Shown here: in pieces, positions 33,077-41,684 of the stretch
Layout of the letters: each line of letters begins with the position of its first letter
Numbering within the stretch: the first letter of the stretch is position 1
Source of the DNA: JANWLD01 sp036278875
Lineage (GTDB): Bacteria > Patescibacteriota > Saccharimonadia > Saccharimonadales > 2-12-FULL-41-12
Assembly (NCBI GenBank): GCA_036278875.1
Contig: DASUKF010000030.1
Location: 1 to 60,765, forward strand
DNA: 60,765 nt
Reading direction: 5' to 3'
Notes under the pieces: model-generated
The model's input: only the letters and a program-made list of their open reading frames with translations
What the model was told of the DNA's origin: nothing
Database searches by the model: none
Made by a program: the position numbers and the translations under genes

Positions 33077-34192
33077 ATGTCCGAATTGAACGTAGCAGTA
33101 ATGCCCGGTGACTACATTGGTCCGGAAATAATGGAAGCTACCTTGCCGACGGTGGAACGTGTCGCCGAAATAGGGGGTTTGGATGTAAAATTCGTCCGGC
33201 TGTCTATATCGCTCGAAGCTTACGAACAATGCGGTGAACATTTACCGGAATCTACCGTTGCTTCCGCCAAAGCTGCAGATGCCATATTGAAAGGACCGGT
33301 GGGAGGACCGCCGGATAGCAGACTGCCTGCACACCGGGATATAGAAGAAGAGGCGGTCATAGGGTTCAGAAAAAGACTGGGTCTTGATATAAACCTGCGC
33401 CCTATAAACACAAAGCTAAGCCTGATAATACCGGAGATATCTCCTATCAAAGAAGAATTTGTCAGTGATACGGACCTGATTGTTGTCAGAGACCTTTCCG
33501 GTGATGTTTATAACGGTCAATCCGGCGTCGATTCCAGTTCCGGAAAAGAAGTCTATTTTGAGAGAAACGATTACACCGAAGAACAAGTGGATAGAACCGT
33601 AGAGGCAGCAATCGAAATCGCAGAACTGCGCGGAGATAAGACTATTACATTGATGCATAAAAAGAACGTACTAAAAAATACCGGCGGTTTATGGTCCAGA
33701 AGATTCGCTCTTTTGGCAAGCGGCAGGGGTTTTGGGCTGAGATACAAACATTTTGATGATGGCGTGCAAACTATAATAGGCGATTCCGACGAACTGGAAA
33801 CCATAGTTACACCTAACCTCGTAGGCGATGTCATATCCGACGCCACGGCAAAATTGATGGGCTCCCTGGGCATGGGCGGAGCAGCCGAAGTAGGCGCGCA
33901 GATAACGGCCTACACGCCGATTCACGGGTCAGCTCCGTTCCTTGAGAGAGATACGGCTAACCCGTCCGGCATGCTTCTATCGGCAAGCATGATGTTTGAA
34001 GGCCTGGGACTAACCGGGCTTGCAGACATCACAAGACAAGCTCTGGGAAGAGTACTGGACGCCGGCTATCTAACCCCGGATCTTTACGCGAGAGCGAATC
34101 GCATGCGGCATATATCATTCAAACCGAAGCTCGTGGGAACTCAGAAATTCGGAGAATTAGTTCTTGCGGAAGTTGAAAAAACCGCCGCATAA
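33077..34192 (+). CDS. Isocitrate/isopropylmalate dehydrogenase-family protein
   Basis: A 371-residue beta-decarboxylating dehydrogenase. Family motifs: VMPGDYIGPEIM (8-19), AILKGPVGGP (70-79), LGLDINLRPI (102-111), LIVVRDLSGDVYNG, TLMHKKNVLK (catalytic Lys region), VTPNLVGDVISDATAKLMGSLG and HGSAPFL...ANPSGMLLSA. The usual ENTEGxY or RExTGGxYFG phosphorylation-loop motif is RDLSGDVYNG, so the substrate is unclear; isocitrate, isopropylmalate or another malate are all possible. No other leucine or TCA gene lies nearby. It is convergent with a class IV aminotransferase, stop to stop. Confidence 0.85.
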   Translation: MSELNVAVMPGDYIGPEIMEATLPTVERVAEIGGLDVKFVRLSISLEAYEQCGEHLPESTVASAKAADAILKGPVGGPPDSRLPAHRDIEEEAVIGFRKRLGLDINLRPINTKLSLIIPEISPIKEEFVSDTDLIVVRDLSGDVYNGQSGVDSSSGKEVYFERNDYTEEQVDRTVEAAIEIAELRGDKTITLMHKKNVLKNTGGLWSRRFALLASGRGFGLRYKHFDDGVQTIIGDSDELETIVTPNLVGDVISDATAKLMGSLGMGGAAEVGAQITAYTPIHGSAPFLERDTANPSGMLLSASMMFEGLGLTGLADITRQALGRVLDAGYLTPDLYARANRMRHISFKPKLVGTQKFGELVLAEVEKTAA

Positions 34193-35014
34193 CTATAGAT
34201 GCTTGGAGTTCTTTTCTATATCTTCTGTCAGTTTTTCGTAAAGTTTTTTGAAGACAGGACCCTCTGCACCGGGTTTTTCTATATCATTTATCCGGCCTAA
34301 AGGCCGGAGGTAGCTGGCGCCACTGGTCAGGATTATTTCATCAGCTTCATCCAGTGCTTCTTTGGGTGCCAATATTTCTTCGACCTGATTATTCTTCATG
34401 ATATAAGCGCGCATCGTACCGGCCAGGATACCGGTGCTGAGCGGCGGGGTGTAAAGTTTGCCGTCCTTAACCCAGAAAATATTGGCACTCAGTGATTCCG
34501 CTATATATCCTTCAGGTGTCAGAAGTATGCCTTCAGTCGCAGTATCCAGACCGGCTGACCTTTGCTTATCGGTTCTCTCGCCTATATAATTTACCGATTT
34601 GACCCTGAAGCCTACTTCCCTGTAATATTCCGGGTCGTCCAGTTTGGTCTGATCTAAAACAACAGCCTTATAGGAACGAGGGGCAAAATGTCGTATGTAA
34701 CTCGCCTGAACGGTGGTGACAGGCTCGGAACCGCGTCCGGTAACCACGAAACGCACGAACGCATCTTCATCAGCAGGCAAATTGCCGCATAGCTCAGCTA
34801 TCCAGGCACTGTATTTCTGCCTTTCGTCATCCCAATCTATAGCCAATGCGCCCAGGCTTTTTTTCAGCCGTTCAAAATGTTCGTCAAATAAAAATACTTT
34901 ACCGTCATGGACACGGAAAGCTTCGTAAGCGCCGTTGCCTTGAGCAGGTACTAATTCCTCGCCGTCCGGATTAGGCTGTTCTACCCCGTCAATGCTGGCA
35001 CGCCTGATTTTCAC
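34193..35014 (-). CDS. Class IV PLP aminotransferase (BCAT/DAAT/ADC-lyase family)
   Basis: A 273-residue fold type IV PLP enzyme. The PLP lysine is K139 in FRVKSVNYI, followed by EGILLTPEGYIAES, NIFWVKDGKLYTPPLSTGILAGTMR and LTSGASYLRPL, all in BCAT-family order. It is nearest in layout to branched-chain or D-amino acid aminotransferase; substrate cannot be decided because the side-chain pocket residues are divergent. It starts with GTG that overlaps the TGA of the MarR gene (GTGA), so the regulator and enzyme are cotranscribed. D-amino acid supply for peptidoglycan would be a plausible use. Confidence 0.85.
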   Translation of the reverse strand: MKIRRASIDGVEQPNPDGEELVPAQGNGAYEAFRVHDGKVFLFDEHFERLKKSLGALAIDWDDERQKYSAWIAELCGNLPADEDAFVRFVVTGRGSEPVTTVQASYIRHFAPRSYKAVVLDQTKLDDPEYYREVGFRVKSVNYIGERTDKQRSAGLDTATEGILLTPEGYIAESLSANIFWVKDGKLYTPPLSTGILAGTMRAYIMKNNQVEEILAPKEALDEADEIILTSGASYLRPLGRINDIEKPGAEGPVFKKLYEKLTEDIEKNSKHL

Positions 35015-35427
35015 TTCAAATAACCTTGCATCGTCCGGAGAGTTTCTATGAGTTGTCTCTGCTCTTCCCGGCTTATCCGTGCGAACATCGGAGCATGGTA
35101 TTCATTGAGTATATTGACTGCTTTTTCGGCGGTCGTAGCGCCTTTCTTGGTCAGAAAGACCAATCTGTCCCGGCGGCTGGATGTGCTTCTTCTGACCACC
35201 GCCAAGCCTTTTTCCTGCAGTACCTTTACCTGGCGGCTTACGCTGGGCTCGGTCTGGGCCAGGTTCGCAGCAATTATTTTTTGTCTTGCGCCGGCATCGC
35301 TTAACAGATAAAGAAGCACTCTGAACTGTGACAGGCCAATGCCGAGCCTGTCTAAAAGTACTTGATCGGATACTTTATCCAGGGCTGTCGAGACTTTATG
35401 TAACAGAGAGCCTATATCACTTTGCAC
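35011..35427 (-). CDS. MarR-family transcriptional regulator
   Basis: About 138 residues from a GTG at 35427, the normal MarR length. Longer in-frame starts run 40 nt into rsmA and add a basic segment without MarR character. The winged helix is clear: LSQFRVLLYLLSDAGARQKIIAANLAQTEPSVSRQVKVLQEKGLAVVRR, then wing TSSRRDRLVFLTKKG and a dimerisation helix. A TATGCT -10-like box lies about 12 nt before the GTG, consistent with the leaderless pattern here. It probably regulates the coupled aminotransferase. Confidence 0.85.
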   Translation of the reverse strand: MQSDIGSLLHKVSTALDKVSDQVLLDRLGIGLSQFRVLLYLLSDAGARQKIIAANLAQTEPSVSRQVKVLQEKGLAVVRRSTSSRRDRLVFLTKKGATTAEKAVNILNEYHAPMFARISREEQRQLIETLRTMQGYLK

Positions 35428-35468
35428 ATAAATAAGCGTAGCATACGACAGTCTGAGCCGACAGACAC

Positions 35469-36254
35469 TTAACGTGTTAAGTTTATTTCTTTTAGCAGTT
35501 CGCCCCACTGCGGCAGTGAAAGTTCCTGCGGTCTTTGCTGAGCGTCTGTACCGGCCGCGGCGAGGATTTCCCTTACCTCTTGCTTGGACAGGCCCAAGCC
35601 TCCCGCCAGGGAATTTTCCAGTGTTTTGCGCCGGCTGGCGAAACCGGCTTTAACTAATCTGAAAAAGGTTTTATTATCCTTATCAGCTATGAGCGGCTCG
35701 CTTCTGCGCACCATATGAACCACTTGCGAGTCCACTTTGGGCGGTGGGATAAATTTTTCCGCGGGAACCACAGGCCCCAGGCTGCACTCGTAATAAACCT
35801 GCGCGCTTACACTAAGCAGGGACATGGCTCCCGGAGCGGCGCATATCCTTTCGGCTACTTCTTTTTGCACCAGCAAGGTTATGGAGCTGGCCGGATTCCT
35901 TGATTCGCTTAAGATCCGGATCAGGTTGCTTGTGAGGTAGTACGGTATGTTGGCAACGACTTTATAATCTGCAGGCAGCTGTCTGAGGTCGAATTTTAGT
36001 ATGTCCCGGTTAAAAACCTTTAAATTTTCGGATTTTATCCGATGCGGAAGCTCGGTTGCCAAAGTTTCGTCAAATTCCACTGCTGTCACTAAGGCGCCTT
36101 TGTCCAACAAAGCACTTGTGAGTGTGCCCTTGCCCGGGCCGACTTCCAAGACATTATTTCCGGGTCTGACATCTGCTAGTTCGCATATGGAATCGAGTAT
36201 CGGTCGGTCTGTAAGCCAATGCTGGCCTAAGCTTTTTTTCGGGGAAATGTTCAT
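35469..36254 (-). CDS. rsmA: 16S rRNA (adenine1518/1519-N6)-dimethyltransferase RsmA
   Basis: Dimethylates the two adenines of the 3' hairpin of 16S rRNA during 30S maturation. The 261 residues contain SLGQHWLTD (7-15), SAM motif I VLEVGPGKGTLT (38-49), the acidic VEFDETL, and catalytic motif IV NIPYYLTS; the C-terminal helical domain has ASRRKTLENSL. Length is normal. Its ATG overlaps the stop of the upstream PPC-domain gene by 4 nt. Confidence 0.95.
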   Translation of the reverse strand: MNISPKKSLGQHWLTDRPILDSICELADVRPGNNVLEVGPGKGTLTSALLDKGALVTAVEFDETLATELPHRIKSENLKVFNRDILKFDLRQLPADYKVVANIPYYLTSNLIRILSESRNPASSITLLVQKEVAERICAAPGAMSLLSVSAQVYYECSLGPVVPAEKFIPPPKVDSQVVHMVRRSEPLIADKDNKTFFRLVKAGFASRRKTLENSLAGGLGLSKQEVREILAAAGTDAQQRPQELSLPQWGELLKEINLTR

Positions 36255-36676
36255 AAATCTAAAAATTTCAGACCTATGGAGTCATCTAGCTTGCGTTCAA
36301 TCTTGCCCGAACCGAACCAGTCATGGATGAATACTTCGCAGGTGATTGAAACTTTCAATGATTTAACGTGCCCGCCAAACGCCTTTCCGTCCGCTCCTGC
36401 GAAAGTCCCGTGTAGATGAATCGCCGGTTTTTCCCCGTTCCAAGATATATTTCCCTGCAGATTCAGAATTTCCAGCTCCTGTGTGTATTTTTTGAATTTA
36501 TAACTCTTGGATTTCAAATCATAATAGCCGGCTTCCAGCTCATCGCAGGCACCGACCGCGAATATCCAGGCGCCTTTTACTTTTTCTTTCCCGGCAAAGT
36601 CTATAAGTCCGCTTACCAGCTCATCGCCTCTTTTAATTACCCCGAACCAGTTATACCCGTCAAACCTGTATTTCAT
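36251..36676 (-). CDS. PPC (DUF296) domain protein
   Basis: A 141-residue single-domain protein of the PCC/PPC family (plants and prokaryotes conserved). Typical features are the strand GAWIFAVGACDELEAGYYD and the metal/glycan-like motif IHLHGTFAGADGKAFGGHV at about 84-102, with several His that could hold a metal. In bacteria these proteins form trimers of unknown role and are sometimes called DNA-binding, by analogy with AT-hook plant proteins. It heads a two-gene unit with rsmA, overlapping it by 4 nt. Confidence 0.85.
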   Translation of the reverse strand: MKYRFDGYNWFGVIKRGDELVSGLIDFAGKEKVKGAWIFAVGACDELEAGYYDLKSKSYKFKKYTQELEILNLQGNISWNGEKPAIHLHGTFAGADGKAFGGHVKSLKVSITCEVFIHDWFGSGKIERKLDDSIGLKFLDL

Positions 36677-36694
36677 AGACCTTATTCTAACAAA

Positions 36695-37918
36695 TTAACG
36701 GTATATGTCTTGTAAGCCTACGATAGATGCACAACCCCAGGGTTGCCATCCGCTGGCCAGGTAGGTGTCACGAGCCTTTTGATCTTGAACGTAGGGTGGA
36801 GCATCAGCAGGATCACGATAGCCTGCATAATTGTTCCAAGTTCCCCAAGCAAACTGATAAGCACCTCTGTAGCTTGGATTACTTTTATTGGCATAATTCC
36901 CGCCTGATTCGCAACCGCGAAGAGCGGCTAAAGCCGCATCAAACCCACCGCCAAAACCAGTGCTTTTCGTTCCCTCTATGACCACCCTGGTCTTCGGCTG
37001 TTTGACGATTACGCTCTGGATAATATTACGGCTGACTTCTTTATCATGTTTGAATATGACTTCGTAGGTAACTATGCGCTTGCCTGGTGCACCCGGGTCG
37101 ACAACTTTTATGGTGCCCGCATCAAGCGTGGCGTCATAGCTGGTATCGACAGGCGGAGCTACCGATTCTTCTTCATTGATGACCTGGCGGCCGTTGCGAA
37201 GCACAAGGACGCTCATACCCTTTCTTATGGGTGTGTCCGGTCCGGGTATGACCTTGTCTTTTTTCTTTAAATTTAGATGAATGCCTTTTTCTTGCAATAG
37301 CCCCCCGACCGTTTTTGCCTGTGTTCTAACACCTACCTTCTTGCCGTATAAATTCAGTTTGAGCGGCACCGCCCTGTCAATCGAAACCAGCTCGCCGATA
37401 ACATCGTCGTGAACGGCAGTGTCGGGTAAGGCTACCGTAACATTGTCTTCCGGATAGAGATTAAAGCCGGCTTTTTCGGCCAGATTTCTCGGCGTACTGG
37501 ATGCAATCCTGGTAGATACTTTCCTGCCATTGCTGTCTACGACAGTAACAGGTTTTGCGCGGTACACATTGATATGCAAGTCATCTTCGCGTATGGGGCT
37601 GTTGACTCCCGGCTCGACTATGTCCTGTTTGCTAAGCTGGATGCCAATGCGTTTTAGAAGCTCACCGACCGTAGGCGCACGTGTCGGCAAAGTCTTTTCC
37701 TGGCCATCAACATAGACCTGCACACGTTTTACATCCGCGCCTTCTACGGTCGTACCACCAAAGAAAAAGAAAACGAAGCCCGAAACAACACCGAGCACAA
37801 GAAAAGTAGCTAGCGGTACCAGCACCTGATGCCTGTGCACTTTGGGCGGCTTTACTTTCCTGACGCCAAGGAAAGTCTCTATCTCCGGTTGTTTTTTCTT
37901 CCTCTTGAAAATCTTCAT
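36695..37918 (-). CDS. Resuscitation-promoting-factor-like muralytic protein (RpfB type)
   Basis: A 407-residue cell-wall protein: basic cytoplasmic head, transmembrane anchor 32-53, three DUF348 repeats between about 62 and 230 (VYVDGQEKTLPTRAPTVGEL, GVRTQAKTVGGLLQEKGI), a G5 domain around 250-325 (VVDPGAPGKRIVTYEVIFKHDKE), and a C-terminal transglycosylase-like domain with catalytic Glu 337 in RGCESGGNYANK, then RGAYQFAWGTWNNYAG and WQPWGCA, with Cys 336 and the late Cys placed to form a disulfide. This is the domain order of actinobacterial RpfB. It would cleave peptidoglycan outside the membrane, of the cell itself or of a neighbour. Actinobacterial ancestry is possible. Confidence 0.9.
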   Translation of the reverse strand: MKIFKRKKKQPEIETFLGVRKVKPPKVHRHQVLVPLATFLVLGVVSGFVFFFFGGTTVEGADVKRVQVYVDGQEKTLPTRAPTVGELLKRIGIQLSKQDIVEPGVNSPIREDDLHINVYRAKPVTVVDSNGRKVSTRIASSTPRNLAEKAGFNLYPEDNVTVALPDTAVHDDVIGELVSIDRAVPLKLNLYGKKVGVRTQAKTVGGLLQEKGIHLNLKKKDKVIPGPDTPIRKGMSVLVLRNGRQVINEEESVAPPVDTSYDATLDAGTIKVVDPGAPGKRIVTYEVIFKHDKEVSRNIIQSVIVKQPKTRVVIEGTKSTGFGGGFDAALAALRGCESGGNYANKSNPSYRGAYQFAWGTWNNYAGYRDPADAPPYVQDQKARDTYLASGWQPWGCASIVGLQDIYR

Positions 37919-38018
37919 GAAAACAGGCTTTCAAAGCAGCTTTTCAAATGATTTTGGACGGGTTTAAGACACTTTAAAAGCCCTAAAATTATAACATAGA
38001 GCTATCTGTCGTATCAGG

Positions 38019-40148
38019 TCAGAGCTTCTCAATCGGCGCAAAAGCTATGTTTAATTTCTTCGAACCTTTGCCGGCGAAGTCTATGACGGCTATATCGTCC
38101 TGCATATCGAGTACCGTTCCTACACCGAACATACTGTGCCTGACACGGTCGCCCTGGTGGAGCTCGACAACATAATGCGGTTCAGGCGGTGCTTCCTGTA
38201 CATAAGACGGTTCCGCAGTGAGAGCGTCGGAGGCGGACAGCTTGCTGTCTATTTCGCTCAGGAACCTGGACGGGGCGTTATGCTGAACACTACCGTAAAG
38301 GACCCGCGACGATGCATAGAGCATATAAAGCTCTTCTTTCGCTCGTGTCATACCTACATAACACAGCCGTCTTTCCTCCTCCATATCCCGCTGGTCAAAA
38401 TGCGCGTGAGTATGCGGCAATATTGTCTCTTCCAGACCGACCATGAATACGACCGGGAACTCAAGGCCTTTTGCTGAATGCAGGGTCATAAGCGTAACGG
38501 CTGCCTTGTTGTTGCCACGACCGTCCGTATTATCTGAAGCAAGCGATACTTCCTCAAGGAAATCTTCCAGCCCTGAATCCTGATAGACCCTGGCTACGCT
38601 TAACAATTCTTTGACGTTTTCGATGCGGGTTTCCGCCTGCAAAGTGCCGTCATCCAAATAATCGATGTAGTCTATCCTTCTAAGAAGAGAATCAATGAGC
38701 CCGGCCGGATTGGTTTCATCCGCTATCGTACGCAGGTCACTCAAGACTCCGTTAAGCTCGCTTAAGGCCGCCCGGGCCTTCGGGGTCAAAGTTTCACAGT
38801 CCCGGACATCCTGCAAAGCCTGGTATAGACTTAGGCCATTGGTCCTTTGCCACTCCTGAAAATTACTGATGGATTTGGCGCCTATACCCCGGGCCGGTAC
38901 GTTCACTATGCGTTCAAAACTGAGATGGTCCTCCGGCTGGAATATCATTCGCACGTATGCCACTATGTCGCGTATTTCTTTGCGGTCATAAAACCTTACT
39001 CCGCCGACTATCCTATAGGGAAGTCCGTGCCTTAAAAACATATCTTCTATGACGCGGCTCTGCGCGTTCGTCCGATAAAGCACCGCAAAATCGTTATAAT
39101 CCCTGGATCCTATGGCTACGCTGTTTTCAACCCTGCGGGCTATCGCTTCGGCTTCGGCACGCTCGCTGCTAATAGGGACTATCTGCACCGGCATGCCGCC
39201 GCCCATAGATGTCCATAGCTTCTTTTCCGAACGCTGGGTATTTTTAGATATCACTTTATGGGCAGCCTCCAGAATATGCCGGGTACTTCGGTAGTTCTGC
39301 TCCAGCTTTATGATAGTGGCGTTTTTATAATCTTTCTCAAAGTTCAGGATATTCTTAAAATCCGCGCCGCGCCATGAGTATATGCTCTGCCAGTCATCAC
39401 CGACCACAGCGATGTTATGGCTTTCACTGACCAGGAGTTTGATGAGTTTGTACTGGGCCGAATTAGTATCCTGGTATTCGTCTATCATCACGTACTTGAA
39501 GCGTTGCTGCCATTTTTTCCTGACGGCCTTATTCCCGGCTAGCATTCTAACCGCCTTGCCGATAAGGTCGTCGAAATCAAGCGCGCCGGCATCTTTTAAA
39601 ATCTTCTCATAATGCGGGAAGACTTCTGCCGCAGTGCTTTGCAGCGGACTGCCGGCCAAGCCTGCGTATTCTTCCGGTCCGATAAGTTCATTCTTGGCGC
39701 TGCTTATAAGATTGGCGACGGATTTTGCCGGAAAGCTTTTTTCGTCTATCTTAAGCCGTTTGTAAACCTGTTTGACCGCGCTGGTCCTGTCGGATTCGTC
39801 AAAGATTATGAAGTTCTTCGGCACGTTGACATAGTCGCCATCGGTGCGCAGGAGCTTGACGCAGATGCTATGAAAAGTGCCCATGAATGGCAGAAAGGTT
39901 CTGTCCTCTTCATCGTGGCCGACCAGGCGGGCAAGACGGACGCGCATTTCATTAGCGGCCTTGTTGGTAAAAGTTACCGCCAGTATCTGTTGCGGCGTAC
40001 TCAAACCGGAGCTGATGATGTAGGCTACGCGGTGGGTTAGAGTCTTGGTCTTGCCGCTGCCCGCTCCGGCCAATATCAAAAGAGGGCCCTCAGTAGTTTC
40101 AACGGCACGTTTCTGCTCCGGATTCAAACCGGATAATAAGTCTTTCAC
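38019..40148 (-). CDS. pcrA: UvrD/PcrA-type superfamily I DNA helicase
   Basis: 3'-5' DNA helicase for nucleotide-excision and mismatch repair and for removing recombinase. The 709 residues include LNPEQKRAVE, Walker A GAGSGKTKTL (29-38), TFTNKAANEM, DEYQDTN (motif II), VVGDDWQSIYSWRGAD, LEQNYRST, TLMTLHSAKGLEFPVV and VGMTRAKEEL. The end carries a small Tudor-like segment (HQGDRVRHSMFGVGTVL) that is typical of PcrA/UvrD and contacts RNA polymerase. It starts with GTG; TAAAAT lies 6 nt upstream, so a leaderless GTG start is likely. Confidence 0.93.
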   Translation of the reverse strand: MKDLLSGLNPEQKRAVETTEGPLLILAGAGSGKTKTLTHRVAYIISSGLSTPQQILAVTFTNKAANEMRVRLARLVGHDEEDRTFLPFMGTFHSICVKLLRTDGDYVNVPKNFIIFDESDRTSAVKQVYKRLKIDEKSFPAKSVANLISSAKNELIGPEEYAGLAGSPLQSTAAEVFPHYEKILKDAGALDFDDLIGKAVRMLAGNKAVRKKWQQRFKYVMIDEYQDTNSAQYKLIKLLVSESHNIAVVGDDWQSIYSWRGADFKNILNFEKDYKNATIIKLEQNYRSTRHILEAAHKVISKNTQRSEKKLWTSMGGGMPVQIVPISSERAEAEAIARRVENSVAIGSRDYNDFAVLYRTNAQSRVIEDMFLRHGLPYRIVGGVRFYDRKEIRDIVAYVRMIFQPEDHLSFERIVNVPARGIGAKSISNFQEWQRTNGLSLYQALQDVRDCETLTPKARAALSELNGVLSDLRTIADETNPAGLIDSLLRRIDYIDYLDDGTLQAETRIENVKELLSVARVYQDSGLEDFLEEVSLASDNTDGRGNNKAAVTLMTLHSAKGLEFPVVFMVGLEETILPHTHAHFDQRDMEEERRLCYVGMTRAKEELYMLYASSRVLYGSVQHNAPSRFLSEIDSKLSASDALTAEPSYVQEAPPEPHYVVELHQGDRVRHSMFGVGTVLDMQDDIAVIDFAGKGSKKLNIAFAPIEKL

Positions 40149-40176
40149 TTATATATTTTAACAAACCCTGCGGGGT

Positions 40177-40875
40177 TCAATTGCCGATGAAATTATAGGG
40201 AAGAGATATTCCTACATCCAGATATCCTGCGTCAATCGCCAGATATATGCCGATAGAAATGAGCAGTAAAATCAGTATGAGCCAGCTTAACAGCCTTTCG
40301 TAGGATGCCTTATGCCCGCCTTCTACTATGGGAACGTAGTATTTTCTGCTTTCGGCAAGTTCTTTGATTTTCTCGCCGCGTTTCTTTTCTTCTTCTGTCT
40401 CCTGCGCGGTCTGTTTGTTGCTGCCGGCGGAAGAAGCCAGCGAATCAATTGCGGCCGATTCGTCGCCCTTGCTTTCGTCAGGAGTGTCCTCAGACGGTTT
40501 TTCTTCTTCGGACTTGATTTCGGCTTCTACCTTTTTATCATCCGGTTCGGATTTTTCCTCGTCCTTATCCTGTTTGGTTTCAGGCTCATTGTCACTTTTG
40601 TCATCATCGGCAGACTTATCATCGGATATGGGTTTTAGCTTGAGTTCGGGCTTCGCGCTTATCCGGCTCTCGGATTTTTTATCTACCATGTCTTCTTCAT
40701 CGGAAGCACCGGCTACCATAGGGTCCTGCTTTATCATGCCGCCGTGGGGCGTGATTATAGGCCGGGAAGTAGGTGTAGCCGCAGTCTGCCCGGGTTTTGC
40801 TACGTCGTTTACCTGGGGTTTGGAATCATCCGGTTTCTTGGACTCATCGTCTTTTTCAGTCTTTCTTCCCACCAT
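40177..40875 (-). CDS. Acidic low-complexity protein with C-terminal membrane anchor
   Basis: A 232-residue protein whose first 170 residues are almost all Asp, Glu, Lys, Ser and Pro (for example KSDNEPETKQDKDEEK), probably disordered, followed by EEKKRGEKIKELAESRKYY, one hydrophobic helix at about 202-221 (LSWLILILLLISIGIYLAI) and a short polar tail. The layout is a tail-anchored cytoplasmic protein with a large disordered head. No family recognised. It overlaps the end of tpiA by 20 nt. Confidence 0.65.
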   Translation of the reverse strand: MVGRKTEKDDESKKPDDSKPQVNDVAKPGQTAATPTSRPIITPHGGMIKQDPMVAGASDEEDMVDKKSESRISAKPELKLKPISDDKSADDDKSDNEPETKQDKDEEKSEPDDKKVEAEIKSEEEKPSEDTPDESKGDESAAIDSLASSAGSNKQTAQETEEEKKRGEKIKELAESRKYYVPIVEGGHKASYERLLSWLILILLLISIGIYLAIDAGYLDVGISLPYNFIGN

Positions 40876-41659
40876 CTTTTTCTTTTGTCACCTTATAAGC
40901 TGTTTCTACTATCTTAGCAAATTTATGGTAATTAAGGCTGGCCCCGCCGGGAAGTACTCCCTCGCAACCTTTTATACCCAGATACGCTCCGGCGCTATGG
41001 TCGTCTACGCTTCCGCCGTAAATGATACGCACGCTCTCGGCGCTTTTTCTGCCATATAGTTCTGCGACCTGTTCGCGGATAAATTCCATTTCTTTTTCCA
41101 CGACATCGGGTTTGGCAAGCTCGCCATTGAACGTGCTTATAGCCCACACCGGCTCATAAGCTATGACCATATCCGCAACTTCTTCGGCCGTTATGTCGCT
41201 TAGAGCCGTCACCAGCTGGTCGTGCAGTACCTGCCTGGTTTCTCCGGCATTCCTTTCTGATTTCGTCTCGCCTATGCAAAGTACCGGTGTTATTCCGTTG
41301 CGGAAGCACGCGGCAACCTTGTCCCTTATCTCCTCCAGGCTTTCATTGAAATAAATCCTGCGCTCGCTATGGCCGATTATCACATAATGCACCAGGTCTC
41401 TAAGCATGTTGAATGATACTTCTCCGGTGTATGCCCCCTCGTCTTTGTGATAAGCATTCTGGGCACTCAAGCGGAACTTTTTGCGGTCTATCTGAGTACT
41501 GACCGGCTGGAGGTCCAGCATACTGGGCGCCAGTACGACCTCTACATCCTTATGGGCTTTGATATGCTTATCGAGCCTCGAAACCAGCAGGCTGGACTGC
41601 GAGACATTCAGATGCATCTTCCAATTACCTATAACCAGCAATTTTCGCGTCTTTTTCAT
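40856..41659 (-). CDS. tpiA: Triosephosphate isomerase
   Basis: Interconverts dihydroxyacetone phosphate and glyceraldehyde-3-phosphate. The 267 residues show GNWKMHL with substrate Lys (11-17), the catalytic His in YVIIGHSERR, the catalytic Glu in VIAYEPVWAI, and phosphate-binding IIYGGSVD and GCEGVLPGGASL. The usual loop-6 sequence GTGK is STFNG, and the usual GVGGASL end is GVLPGGASL, so loop 6 is altered by a few residues. It follows pgk by 25 nt, and the pair forms part of lower glycolysis. Confidence 0.92.
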   Translation of the reverse strand: MKKTRKLLVIGNWKMHLNVSQSSLLVSRLDKHIKAHKDVEVVLAPSMLDLQPVSTQIDRKKFRLSAQNAYHKDEGAYTGEVSFNMLRDLVHYVIIGHSERRIYFNESLEEIRDKVAACFRNGITPVLCIGETKSERNAGETRQVLHDQLVTALSDITAEEVADMVIAYEPVWAISTFNGELAKPDVVEKEMEFIREQVAELYGRKSAESVRIIYGGSVDDHSAGAYLGIKGCEGVLPGGASLNYHKFAKIVETAYKVTKEKDGGKKD

Positions 41660-41684
41660 AACCCTTGTGCTTTATTGTACACCA

